Shown here piece after piece: positions 42,572 to 53,220 of a stretch of 64,000 nt of DNA. The DNA is from Corylus avellana. Its lineage: Eukaryota > Streptophyta > Magnoliopsida > Fagales > Betulaceae. The position numbers and the translations under genes are program-made. Under the pieces are notes generated by a model, which saw only the letters and a list, made by a program, of their open reading frames with translations, searched no databases and was not told where the DNA came from. Location: assembly GCF_901000735.1 (NCBI RefSeq), contig NC_081546.1, forward strand, positions 14,275,629-14,339,628, read 5' to 3'. How positions within the stretch are numbered: position 1 is the first letter of the stretch; each line of letters begins with the position of its first letter.

Positions 42572-43237
42572 TGTTAGTACAGTTTCCAGTATGGTGGACC
42601 CAATGGGTGAGATTGTAATTCTGGATGCTGCTTCTCCTTCAATCTGCAAGATAAAAACGAGGTTAAGAGAATACACCGGGGGTGGTCCGGTGGATCCTCC
42701 TCTAATGCTAAAGTTAGCTCATTTCTGAGTTCTGTATAGTGTTTTGTGAGAATGAATCATGTACCTATCTTCTTGATATCCTGGCCTTTTTATAGGTAGG
42801 ATTTGGATACGTAGTTATGGTGGTCAGACGGAGGATCCAGGATTTGGCCTTAATGAATGGGAAGGCTGATATTACTGTTCCTTGACTGTTATGGTTAATG
42901 TGAAACCGCACCTAGAATTGATGCATATCCCGAGGATGGCGCGTAACTGCTATTACATCCAATGTTGATCCAAAGGTGATCCGTAACCGTTCCGATAATC
43001 AATGAATATCCGAGAATACATGTAACGGTCGACGTGATCAATGTGTTTTGTTCCTGTAGCTGTCGGTCTTAAATGATATGTAGAGTAGATCTTTATCCTA
43101 CTTGCTAGCTCGATAGATGTTGTGGGCTTAATGCTTATGATAGGCTCGGGTGTATGCTGTCGTGAGATACTGTGAGATGGTGATGAAGTCATCTATGTCT
43201 CCGTATTGGGCTTCATTCTAGTGGGCCTATCCTGACA
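42572..43237 (-). repeat. 5' LTR of the Tat element (666 bp)
   Basis: The minus strand runs TGTCAGGATAGG...GTACTAACA, with TGT...ACA ends, and leads straight into the primer site. The right boundary is inferred from the TG dinucleotide only, since no second LTR is present in the window to compare. Confidence 0.6.
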
Positions 43238-43435
43238 CTTTGAGCTTTCTCCTCAAATTGCCAGGTTTGAGGCCTATGGGTTTGAGTCCCAAATTTATGT
43301 GCAACGGGGTGGAAAAGAAAAATTAATCAAAAACTTATCCATAGATGTCTTCTATAAATTTGGCTAAGCACTTTAGATATGAATGTAGATGAAATGCAAA
43401 ATACATCTGATTTCGAAAAGCTGGTAGAAATGTTT

Positions 43436-43830
43436 TTCTTTTTTTTTTTTTGGTAAGATTTTGATTAATCCATTTACAAAGAATTATTTATTTATTTATG
43501 AATAAGCTTCTTTTATAACTAAACAAAACAAGTACAACAAACTCTCCAGCAAAGACTGGACCTCGGTTGCTAAATCAGCAACTCCACTAACAACTCAAAA
43601 TCCTATACTTGTGCAGAAGCCAAGAAACACCAGAATATGCAGAAACAAACCTCTGCAACACCAAAACACTGTCGTTGACAAAACAACCTCAAAGCAGCAT
43701 GCAAAATCATATACAGAACATAACTAAATTCTTGTCCCTAACCACCACATTAGCATTTAAGGAGATTTGCCGGCAAATTCTTGTCCTAATTTCCCACACT
43801 ACTTGTTTAACAATAATTTCCTGTGTCTTA
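43436..43830 (-). mobile_element. Probable LINE 3' tail
   Basis: It starts with a T run then ggtaagattttgattaatccatttacaaag, the mirror of a poly-A LINE end. The following text is non-coding in all frames. No RT or zinc domain is left. The neighbouring 43238-43435 and 43831-44130 hold nothing recognisable. Confidence 0.4.
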
Positions 43831-44130
43831 ATATCATTTCTTATATATATATAGTCGTGAGGGTAGTCATTGGATCGAAGAACAAGTACACAACTCATTA
43901 GGCAAAGAGACCCACCACAACAATTATAACAAATAATGATTTATTAGCAACTGATTCAAGCCGCATAATGATTGTAACCACATGCTTAAAATTAGCCACT
44001 TAGGGAAATATATATTACTTATTAAATAAGGAGGAGACATGTGAAGACGAATCTTAATTATGATATTAGTGGGTCATATGACTATAAAAACAGCTTATTT
44101 GCCCACTTTAAAGGTTTAAGAGAATCATAA

Positions 44131-44275
44131 AGGTGTCTCCAAGAGGTAACTCAATTGACTGTAGACCACGCTTAACGAAGCAGAGGTTAGTAGTTCGAAT
44201 TCCCTCTCCTCCTTCTCTTATGTGGACATGTCAAAAAAAAAAAAATTTTAAATTAAAAAAAAAAAAAAAAAAAAG
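44131..44275 (+). mobile_element. tRNA-derived SINE
   Basis: ggtaactcaattgactg at 44145-44160 fits a Pol III A box. ggttagtagttcgaattcc at 44185-44203 fits the B box GGTTCGAATCC with an insertion. The element then runs to tgtggacatgtc and an A-rich tail (44232 onward). This is the standard structure of a plant SINE. Confidence 0.75.
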
Positions 44276-44728
44276 AGAAAGAAAGAAAGAAAAGAGAATC
44301 ATACCGGTCAAATGGTTGATATGATTGATTTATAACATATCAGGGAATGTTGGTCATGTCGTTATGTTCAACATGGTTTTTCATTTTAGGGTCGTATATG
44401 GCTTAAGTATAGCCTTCAGCATGTGACTCATAAGCTCATTCGCACCCTCTCTTTACAAGTTGATTTTTAAAGGTGAATTCTACCAAAGATTTGTATCATT
44501 TGGTATTAGAGTAAAACACAAAATCACGGGTTCGAGTCACAAAGGACATGACCTATGAGATAGAATAGGCCACCATAGACGCTAGATTCGAAAGTGTAGT
44601 GATATATGTGTGTGTTACGATCCTAAGTGTCCTACAAATTATTATTATTATTATTATCTTGTCAACCACAGTATTTACATTATCTTTTTTTGGTTGACAT
44701 GGTAATACTTGAATGTACATTTTATTTT

Positions 44729-45101
44729 AGGGTTAAATGCATTTTTAGTCATTGTAGTTTGGAGTTTTGACAAATAGTTCATTGAGTTTTAAAAAATGAT
44801 TAATTACTTCCTAGGTAACGAAAAAAATTGAGGTGGTGGTTTGGCCACCTCCTCAAATTTTTTTATTTTTTGGTTAGTTTGGACACTTCCTCTGGCCTAC
44901 CTGATTCGTATTGATGTAGCACATTAAAAGATTTTGTCAACTATTTTAACGGTAGGAACTATTCTGTCCATTTTTCTAGCTAACATCATGAACTGATTTG
45001 TTATTTTTTGTTTACCTTAGAGGGTGATTAATCACTTTTTAAAACTCATAGAACTATTTGTTAAAACCCCAAACCACATGGATCATAAATGCATTTATCC
45101 C
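44729..45101. mobile_element. Long-TIR MITE (Mutator-like), about 370 bp
   Basis: The left end (agggttaaatgcatttttagtc...) and the reverse complement of the right end (agggataaatgcatttatgatcc...) match over roughly 90 bases, including tttggngttttnacaaatagttc and ttaaaaantgattaat. No coding region lies between. The long TIRs suggest a Mutator-type MITE, and target duplications were not clear. Confidence 0.65.
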
Positions 45102-45597
45102 TTTAATTTAACTTATTTGAACAAAAAAAAAAAAAAAAATTGTACTTTACTATTTGATGCATGCATGTCTGAATTCGCCTTAAAAGTTCACATATTTGCC
45201 TTCTCAAGCATATATAAAAATGATTTCTTAGAAGATATTTTAAGTCGTCTGGCGCATACAAAAAAATAACAGAAAACGGTCAACATACGACTTCTGACAA
45301 CCTCAAGCAGTTTGAAAAAATAAACTCAAACTTGAAAAATAGAAATCTTTTTCTAAAACTAAAAAAGCTTTTTTTTTGTTTTTTCATTATTATTTTTAGA
45401 CGCATCAAACATGGAAAAATATGAAAAATATTTTTTAAAAAATATATTTTATGCACACGAAACAAATGAATTAAGATATATACTAGAATAAAAGGCTTTG
45501 AATACGAAAAATTCACAAAAAGGAGACACGTGCATTCCATCATCAAAATTATCTAGGGTCAATTTAGATTTCAGGTAACAGATCGGAGTGAAGAAAA

Positions 45598-45743
45598 GTT
45601 ATATGTAGAGTGCTCATCTTGTTTACTTTCTTTACCCATTTTCAGAAAAAAAAAAACTTCAAATATTCAAGTTATATGTAGAGTGCTCATCTTGTTTACT
45701 TTCTATACCCATTTTCAGAAAAAGAAACTTCAAATATTCTACA
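45598..45743. repeat. 73-bp tandem duplication
   Basis: gttatatgtagagtgctcatcttg starts at 45598 and again at 45671. Both units continue to cttcaaatattc with small differences in the internal A run. Confidence 0.85.
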
Positions 45744-45749
45744 ACATGC

Positions 45750-46090
45750 TCAAAGTAGCATGGAGAGAGTGAGCCTACTGTTGCTGAAGCTTATGCAGCG
45801 GAGTTTAGAAGGGAGTTGGGAGATGCTTTGTAAATTGTAAATGCGGTCAAAGCGGGGAACAAAAATTGGAGCAAATTTAACCATATAGTAGAGAGTATTA
45901 AAGAAAATGAAAAAAAGTACTTTTTGTGAATTTGTAGGATTGAACATGTTAAAAGAGACGCAAATTTAGTGGCTCATGTCTTGGTTAGAGAAGCCATTAA
46001 GTGTGTATTGTAGTCGGGAAGCAAATTGCCCCTGGTTGATCAATGATTTTGTCAATAAAGTATAATTTTGTTTTAAAAAAAAAAAAAACT
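45750..46090 (+). mobile_element. LINE 3' end with RNase H remnant
   Basis: The plus strand encodes IEHVKRDANLVAHVLVREAIK ending in TAG near 46013. This matches the end of the RNase H domain of plant LINEs (xHVxRxxNxxAHxLA). An untranslated tail and an A run at 46076-46090 follow. It is 5'-truncated, and upstream frames are broken. Confidence 0.65.
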
Positions 46091-47250
46091 ATGGAGAGAG
46101 AGAGAGGATGGATGAATGTGTTATTTTCAAAATGATTAAGGCTTCCTTGTATTCTTCCTTTTAATGATGATTATGCCAGATAGTAATGGGTTACCCAACA
46201 CAAACCCCACATATTTTCATCGTGTTGTAAACCCATGCTAGCTCCTGGCTTCATTACTTCGCCATTTATGAGAAATGCTTGTTTGGGATTTAGAGCATTA
46301 ATTCAAGATGGAAATTGCCCTATTTACTATATATATTCCGAAACTCGTTTTTAATTTTTTACTTCACAATTATGGAACAGGATCCTCTCCAGTTTATTAT
46401 GGACTAGAGAATATCAAGTTCATGGCTAGGATTTCATCTCAGAAATCTTATGGCCACAAATGAGACACATATCCCACTAATAAAAATAATAATAAAATAT
46501 TATTTTAAATTAATAAAAAAATTAAGAAAAAAANNNNNNNNNNNNNNNNNNNNNNNNNNNNNNNNNNNNNNNNNNNNNNNNNNNNNNNNNNNNNNNNNNN
46601 NNNNNNNNNNNNNNNNNNNNNNNNNNNNNNNNNTTTTTTTTTTTTTTTTTAAGATAACACCAAAAAGAATTTCAAGAAGAGAAAAGATATAGATTTAGAT
46701 TTTTCCTCCTTCCCTTTCACGGTAGCAGTGCTCGGTGTCTTCTCTGTATGCTCCACCAGTCTCCATTTCTGGCACGTTACTTTAGATCTAGATCCAAATC
46801 TAGTCACTTCAACCTTATATCTGATCGTCTTCTTCGGTCAAGGCGTGTCTTCTGAAGAGATATCTACGATGTTGTGCTCCTCCACTACTGCTTGTGGGGT
46901 TTTTATTTTTTGTTTTTTATTTTGTTTGTCCTGGCCTTCGGGTTAAGGATGAAGTAGATCAGTATATGGCTTAACTCTCACGGCCGATTTTTTATTTTCT
47001 AGTTGTTTTTTTATTCTTGTTCTGTATTTAGGCTACCCATATCTTAGATTTAGTCTGCACAAAGCAGATATGTTCCTTAAATGTAATTGTACATGTGTTA
47101 GCGGAAGCTTGAAATCATTTTTATGACTTTGTAACCTTCATAATTTTTTGCTATGATTTTTCAGAGCTGTATGCTCTGTGATGTAAGAGTTTTATGCTCA
47201 AGAAATTTCATCAATGGAAGTTCCATATTAAAAAAAAAAAAAAAAATTAT
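46091..47250 (+). other. Intergenic DNA with gap and possible LINE tail
   Basis: A 100-N gap (46534-46633) sits between an A run and a T run. 46700-47246 ends in tcatcaatggaagttccatatt and a long A run, as LINE copies do, but no coding domain supports this. Confidence 0.35.
46534..46633. other. Assembly gap (100 N)
   Basis: Placeholder gap between poly-A and poly-T tracts. Confidence 0.95.
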
Positions 47251-47643
47251 AGATATAAATTTATTTCAAATTTGTTTGGAGGAAATTTCTTTTAACATAC
47301 TCTAATAAGTGTCAAGTGTCATCTAACATATTTGAATTTCTTGAAAATCAATTAAATCATCTAACATGTTTGAGTTTCTTGAAATTTCATTTAACCTATT
47401 CTAATATATATAATCATTGATTTCATGACTCATATTATTTTTCTTATTTATTATTTCTAGAAAACAAAAGAAAAGTGATGGTAATGTGATTGATATAGTA
47501 GTATGACTGGCCTTTAATAATTATGCAATACATACTATCACTTGTAAAATTTGCATATAAAAGTCATGAACTATATTATTCAAAAAAAAAAAAAAAAGAA
47601 GAAAGAAGAAGAAGAAGAAAAAGAAGAAATGTACAGCTTTTAT

Positions 47644-48839
47644 TAGGGGTGTCAAGGTGGTTACGGTTAGCGGTTAGCGGTTAGTAGTTGCGGTTAATGA
47701 AACAGATAACCGCCCGCTAACCGCTTTTTTAAAATTGGGCTTTTTGAGCGTTTTTTGGCTTTCTTTAGGGTTTTTCGGGCCTTTCTGGGCTTTTTGGGCG
47801 TTTTTGGGATTTTTTTTTAACTTTTTTTTTTTTTTTTGGTATTTTTAGTGTCTTCTTCGGCCCAATTGCTATAAAAAGAGCCCATATTGAAAAATCAAAA
47901 ATATTTGACCCAAAATTTACATTTAGTTGTACTTTAAAAAAAATTCCTTAAATATTAAATCATTACCGGTTAACTTTTTTTTTTTTTTTTTTAAAAAAAA
48001 CAACATATAAAAAAAAAAATTCAACACAACATATAATGATAATACATTAATACTTAAATTGTATTTATAAGTAACACATTGGTCATTGTTTAATCCAATG
48101 TCAATTATTTAATTTGATATTATACGAATCATATCATCATTGTACATTAATAATATGATTCACTTGAAGTCTTGAATAAAGTATTTGAATTGTCATCGAA
48201 TCATATGATTAAGTATTGATATTATACATTTATATTATTCATATGCATATGTAGACTTATATAGACTTATAACATATATAGACTTATAAGTTTATAACAT
48301 ACATTGGAAATAAGTCTCTAGATATTTAATTGTTGTATTAATATGAATTGGTATACTTATGAGTTATGTCATTTTATATATGTATAATTTGTTACTATAT
48401 AATCAAATGATTTAATGATCAATTGATCATGTGATATAATCATATAAACTATAGTGATAATATATTAATACTCAAATTGTGATTTAATTATTTTTTAAAA
48501 AAATTGTGATTTAATGATCAAATGATTATATGATATAATCATATAAATTATAGTGATAATATATTCATACTTAAATTGTGATTTAATTATTTTTTTAAAA
48601 AAAATTGTGATTTAATGATCAAGTGATTATGTTATATGTATAAATATTTTTATAATTATAATTATAAAAATATATTATATAAAAAGGCGGTTAGCGGTTA
48701 GCGGTTACGGTTAGTAAACCCAATAACCACTAACCGCTAGGCGGTTATAGCGGTTAGGCAGTTAGCGGTTAATACGGTTAAACGGTTAAGCGGTTAGCTG
48801 TTAGCGGGCGGTTTTTAACCGTCCGTATTGACACCCCTA
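47644..48839. mobile_element. Non-autonomous hAT element (1196 bp), TSD gcttttat, GCGGTTA-rich ends
   Basis: The TIRs are TAGGGGTGTCAA at 47644 and TTGACACCCCTA ending at 48839. The 8-bp duplication gcttttat is perfect at 47636-47643 and 48840-48847. Both ends are dense in GCGGTTA/GGTTAGCGG motifs (47655-47725 and 48687-48820). The AT-rich middle has no ORF but includes a roughly 115-bp internal repeat (tgatttaatgatcaa... at about 48410, 48507 and 48607). Confidence 0.95.
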
Positions 48840-48924
48840 GCTTTTATACGGCTAAACATGAAAACAAAGAAAATAAATCAAACGTATATGCAGTTTAGTT
48901 TTTGGTAAATGAAAGAAAACTCAC

Positions 48925-49187
48925 TGTTACTATTTATTCTTAAAGCTTAAGCTAATATGAAGAGATAAATTTAATTATTACTTTAACATTCCCCTTCACA
49001 TGTGGGCTCAAACTCCGTTTTAATAGGTGAGACCCAACACATAAAATATTTAATTTAAATGTGGGGTTTGGAGTCAAGGTTCGATCTTAGGACCTTTGGC
49101 TCTGATACCATATTAAATTGACACTTATTTCAAAAGCTTAAGCTAATAGGAATAAATAAATTTAATCATTTAATCATTACTTTAACA
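48925..49187 (-). mobile_element. TRIM (miniature LTR retrotransposon)
   Basis: Short direct repeats of 64 bp (48925-48988) and 77 bp (49111-49187) share agcttaagctaata and the end ctttaaca. On the minus strand the right one is followed by TGGTATCAGAGCC (49098-49110), the initiator-Met tRNA primer site. A purine run (gaaggggaa) precedes the left one. There is no coding capacity. No clean target duplication was found. Confidence 0.7.
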
Positions 49188-49306
49188 GTATATATATGGT
49201 TTTTCTTACTTGTCATTTTTGGTTTAATTTTTAAATACTTTTGTATCAAACAACCTTTTACACTTAAAAGAAAGAAACAATAAGGATATTTTGAGAAGCA
49301 TAAATA

Positions 49307-49406
49307 NNNNNNNNNNNNNNNNNNNNNNNNNNNNNNNNNNNNNNNNNNNNNNNNNNNNNNNNNNNNNNNNNNNNNNNNNNNNNNNNNNNNNNNNNNNNNN
49401 NNNNNN
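49307..49406. other. Assembly gap (100 N)
   Basis: The gap removes most of the element whose terminus follows. Confidence 0.95.
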
Positions 49407-49535
49407 TCATTAGGGTCGGACTATTAGCGTCGACACCTTTAGGGTCGAAAAGTCGACGCTGTTGGCAACAACGTCCACTTTAGGACCTTTAGGGGCGACT
49501 TTGAGTCGCCCCTAAAGACCTAATTTCTTGTAGTG
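49407..49535. mobile_element. CACTA-type terminus
   Basis: The end reads TTTCTTGTAGTG (the complement of CACTACAAGAAA) at 49524-49535. It is preceded by subterminal aggggcgact...agtcgcccct and gtcgac motifs. The body must lie to the left, in the gap. It is therefore not the matching end of the minus-strand CACTA genes at 51-57 kb. Confidence 0.75.
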
Positions 49536-49640
49536 TGTATGTGAAAAATGGGTTAAAAGTAACAGAAATTTCTATTTTAATGAAAAATAGAGATACTAAA
49601 GTCCCTAATTCTTTGAGAATCCTGATCCCTGAATACATAC

Positions 49641-50042
49641 TTGTTCCAGATCAGACGCCTCAAATGTAGGAATTCCCATTTCCTGCACAGCCACCAAGAA
49701 ATTCCTCACATTCTCAAAGTACTGAAATGCGGACAATGCGGCCCCATCAAGAACCAGAGCAGAATCACATGGACTTTCCACCACCTAAAAAGAAATCAAA
49801 CTACTACTTAAACATCCCAAATTGAAAAAACAAAAAAGACACAGAATTTAAATAAAGATAAGGATGAGGAAAAGGCTAACCTTGGGCACAGCTCCAGAGT
49901 AAACCTTGTTGAGCACATTGCAGAGAATGATCCCACTTCTGAATCCCAGCTTGAACTCTTGCTCTGACGGCAAATCCTTCACCCCCACTACTCCCACCAT
50001 CTTCCTCAGCCACCCTGCCGCTTCGTTCCTTCTCGACGCTAT
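49641..50042 (-). pseudogene. Kinesin-14 calponin-homology domain fragment (two exons)
   Basis: The first exon (about 50042-49881) encodes SRRNEAAGWLRKMVGVV, then FKLGFRSGIILCNVLNKV and GAVPK before a GTTAGC donor. The second (49784-49641), after a TTTTAG acceptor, encodes VVESPCDSALVLDGAAL, AFQYFENVRNFLVAVQEMG and PTFEASDLEQ before GTATGT. Both joins are in phase 0. This is the CH domain of plant kinesin-14 motors (the actin/microtubule-binding N-terminal part), which in a full gene precedes a motor domain. No motor exon is visible: a CACTA terminus and gap lie on one side and unrelated exons on the other. It is a truncated gene or a fragment captured by a transposon. Confidence 0.8.
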
Positions 50043-50490
50043 CAATCACCAAAACAAAACAAACCCATCAACCACTCTCTCCCATTCATTCACCACAACT
50101 AATACATCTTATACCTCTTTATCCTATAATTATGAAAATGATATCATATAAAGGGCAAACATATCATGAATAATGGCTTAAAACTACAAAACGACACCTA
50201 TCATTGGAAACAGAAGCCGAATACCACAAATATTGGCAAAGTTTAAAAGTTTAACACCTTTTAGAGAAGACTACTATGCATTAACACTACTTCACCACAT
50301 CAGACAACAATCTTCAAACTAATCTAAATGCTCACAAGCAACGTAACTCAAAATGACTAACCTCATCAAAATCCTCAAAAATATGTGAGAACTGCCCCAT
50401 GAACCAAACCTGCCAAGGGAGAAAATTATTAAATATATGTTTTACAATCTATGGCCAGGAAAATTCCAAAACCCAAAATAAAATACTTAT

Positions 50491-50538
50491 CTGCATCCTC
50501 TTCCTTGCCAATTCATCCTCATAAGCAATTTGAGTAAT
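50491..50538 (-). pseudogene. ATAD3-like exon fragment
   Basis: Between a GTAG acceptor and an intron-like border lies a 48-base exon encoding ITQIAYEDELARKRMQ. The core YEDELARKRMQ is a signature of the coiled N-terminal region of the mitochondrial AAA ATPase ATAD3. Neighbouring exons of that gene are not recognisable. A possible further exon is at 50358-50408 (VWFMGQFSHIFEDFDE), flanked by GGCAG and GTTAGT, with origin unknown. The strand is the same as the kinesin fragment and the CACTA genes. Confidence 0.6.
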
Positions 50539-51013
50539 CTACCACAATGAACCAATATATAATATGAAAAACAATAAGAATGAAACCCAACATGATAGAG
50601 AAAGAAATACTAAAAATGTGTTTGTTCATGAAACATATTAAAGTAAGAACCTGCTTGGGTGGCTTAACTTTTTTGTACTCTTATCATCCTGCATACACTT
50701 AAAAATAAAATTTAGAAAGATATTATTACTCCCTTGCATTGTTTACTCAAAGCTCTTTAACCTTGATAAACATGTCAAGGGAGATTTACTAACCAAAAGT
50801 TCTTGAACCAAAAATTTTGCGAATATCTTAACATAATATAAACCAAATAAAAAGTACCAACAAATATACATTACCAAACAGATCACGATCAACAAATACT
50901 CAAATACACAATAGCAAATAGAAAGTACCAACAACTATCCAAATACATAGTATCAAAAAATATATCTCAAATAGATGGTATCAAAAAGCACATCCTAAAT
51001 AAATGGTTATTCC

Positions 51014-52969
51014 AAAGCTCCCTCAATTGTTGGCTTCACTTGATGCACCTCCAAGCAAGCTCCCTCCAAACCTAAGAAGAATAGAATTTCATATAATGAT
51101 CAATAAGCTTTTTAACGATTACTTAATATGTGTGTTTTTGTAAAATTAATGCATAGATATAGTTTCACTAATCCTCCAATACGTGACATTAAGAACTCAA
51201 CAGTGGCTTTCAATTTGTTGGTTTCCTCAACGTTGGCTTGCAAATTCTCCCTATACTGATGAAGTTTGATTCTAGTCTGTTGAAGCTCGCTTTGAGTATC
51301 TTCTTGTCTTTTCCTACACTCGTCATGGTTGTCGAAGTGGGTGAACGCTTGAGATGAAGTACTTAAAGGGGTAGGAATAAGACCGCATCCCATTCCCCTA
51401 ACGTGACTAGATCGTCGGCCCCCTAGCACTTGTGTGACTATTTCTTGCATTCGGTCCTCGACACTTGTCCCCTCCACACTGCCTTCCTCTAAGGCCTCAC
51501 TGGTTGTTAATTCTTGCATCTGAAGCTGCACAAGTCATAGTTGACCTTAGTTTAATATATACTTCATGCAAGTTTACTATTCATGTACTTCACTAATCAA
51601 CTTAATGATCGGAGCGTAAACATTTACTTACATATAGACTTTTGCATTTGTCGTTCACAAACTCTTTATCCTTTTTTCTTGTATGGGTAGCCTCATATAG
51701 TTCAACAGGATTGGGCTTCACTTTTGTTTCTTGTTCCTACACATAATACATATAATCAAAGTTTTTACTAAATAATGTTACTTTGATTAAATTATAAAAA
51801 AGAGATACTTACCTTTTTGTAAATGACGTTAACAAATGAACAAGTGCCAGCTGTGTGCTTTGTTTCCAATTTGCTTCTGTTTTTTATATTTTGTGCAGAC
51901 TTTTTCTATAAAATTTGGAGAAAAAAAAAAACACAATTATTCATAAAATGTCTTCAAGTGCATGCAAATTATATCAATCTGAATTTTCTAATCAGTATAA
52001 TAATATATATTTACCTTCTATTTATCATCATCAAATGAGTCACATATTAGGTTCCACTGTTCAGGACCATATCCTACTAGCATGTTTTCCCTCCCAATAG
52101 CCTTAGCCTTGGCAATCCCCTCATCATCGTCTTTATCAATGCCTTCAAAATATTTTTTGTAGTGGTCCCTATACAAGTTCGAACGAATCCTAGCATATGC
52201 ACGACCCAATTTATTTTCAACAGCTTTGACGTGCTCGTATCGTCCCATATTCAGTGCGAAATTTGACTGATACATAATAGATAAGAAAACAATGGTAAAA
52301 AATGTGTCACATTATTTTTTCATACGAAACATATTCTTAAACATTACATTGATATTCATACCTGAACATGAAATAATAACTTGCTTTTTTCCTCAACTGG
52401 GACCTTTTTCCATTCACCGTGATGGAGTTCGCACATGTTACGAATAATCTCCCCAATCTTGCTTGCAGACCATGATGCATTATCGCCTACAGGTGCCCGG
52501 TGTCTATTTGGGATGTTTAGCACTAAGGGACCATTCTTAAGTACGTGCTCACTCAACTTCTTACACTTGGCCTTACCCCTTACACTTCTGACAGACGTGG
52601 TAGTTGTTACGCAAAACATGGTAACGTAGTAAGTTATATTGTCAAATGTCTATAACAAACCAAAATAATACAAAAATAACATTTCATAAACATATAATTC
52701 ATGAACTTACAAGATGCAGTAGGTGCGCCTCCCTGTGAATCCAATCCTGCCACTGAGTGAATAGGATTATTAGATTCGTGCGAAGGATGCCTATCCACTG
52801 ACTCGAGGAGGAGGGGGGGCGAGGGCGCCATTTGCATATCTGTATCACCAAACCCAGAATTGGGAGTCGGACTCTCATGCTCGTCAATAAGGCCCCAACC
52901 TTGACCTTGGCCTCGGCCTCGTGCTGCTGGAACATGTTTACGTCCTGTTGTTGTCATTGTTATGATCAA
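51014..52969 (-). CDS. CACTA accessory transposase gene (Ptta/En/Spm, PF03004-like), multi-exon
   Basis: Exon 1 (52969-52711) is Gly/Arg-rich then acidic and Pro-rich and ends at GTAAGT. Exon 2 (about 52600-52370) encodes KKLSEHVLKNGPLVLNIP and IGEIIRNMCELHHGEWKKVP. Exon 3 (about 52268-52020) encodes NKLGRAYARIRSNLYRDHYKKYF. Exon 4 (about 51905-51815) has KNRSKLETKHTAGTCSF. Exon 5 (about 51740-51645) has VELYEATHTRKKDKEFV. Exon 6 (about 51535-51150) ends in a coiled coil (RKRQEDTQSELQQTRIKLHQY). A final exon at about 51071-51023 ends FGGSLLGGASSEANN. The NRxKxxxxHTAG and ELxxxTHTRK motifs mark the family. It probably binds subterminal repeats. Exact splice sites are uncertain. Confidence 0.7.
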
Positions 52970-53089
52970 TCTGCAAACAACTGAAAAACCAAAAAATTAT
53001 ATTAGTCAAATTATAACCATATAGTATGTTCAATATTTTTGACAAACATACAATAATCATGCTAGTAAAAAAAAAAAACAAACACCACA

Positions 53090-53094
<5 letters not shown>

Positions 53095-53159
<65 letters not shown>
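53095..53159. repeat. Compound microsatellite (AT)n(AG)n
   Basis: About 16 AT units are followed by about 14 AG units, between the two CACTA genes. Confidence 0.95.
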
Positions 53160-53160
<1 letters not shown>

Positions 53161-53220
53161 ATCAACTTCATTAAATATGCTAATACACTTTGTACTTACA
53201 CCAAATGTAAGCTTATGTGT

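Larger units (their letters stand above)
19840..43237 (-). mobile_element. Ty3/gypsy element, Tat lineage, broken by four nested insertions
   Basis: All coding domains are on the minus strand and in the order expected for Tat elements: 5' LTR (42572-43237), primer site, gag, protease, RT, RNase H, a second archaeal-type RNase H, integrase. Plus-strand (antisense) coiled-coil ORFs occupy the 3' portion (19840-23330). The presence of a second RNase H between the first and integrase identifies Tat among gypsy lineages. Insertions at 20819-22192, 25878-34592, 36816-39505 and 39990-41395 each have 5-bp target duplications. The 3' LTR is not in the window, because the hAT at 16163-19839 cuts the element. 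Frames are broken in gag, RT and integrase, so it is dead. Confidence 0.85.

Noticed and set aside
44145..44203. A functional tRNA gene
   Set aside because: A- and B-box-like motifs are present but no cloverleaf can be drawn, and an A-rich tail follows, so it is a SINE.
47655..47725. Interstitial telomere repeat
   Set aside because: The unit is GCGGTTA, not the plant TTTAGGG, and it is confined to the ends of a hAT MITE with a clean duplication.
49407..49535. The left end of the CACTA element with the genes at 51-57 kb
   Set aside because: The terminus points the wrong way: TTTCTTGTAGTG on the plus strand is a right end, so its body lies to the left.
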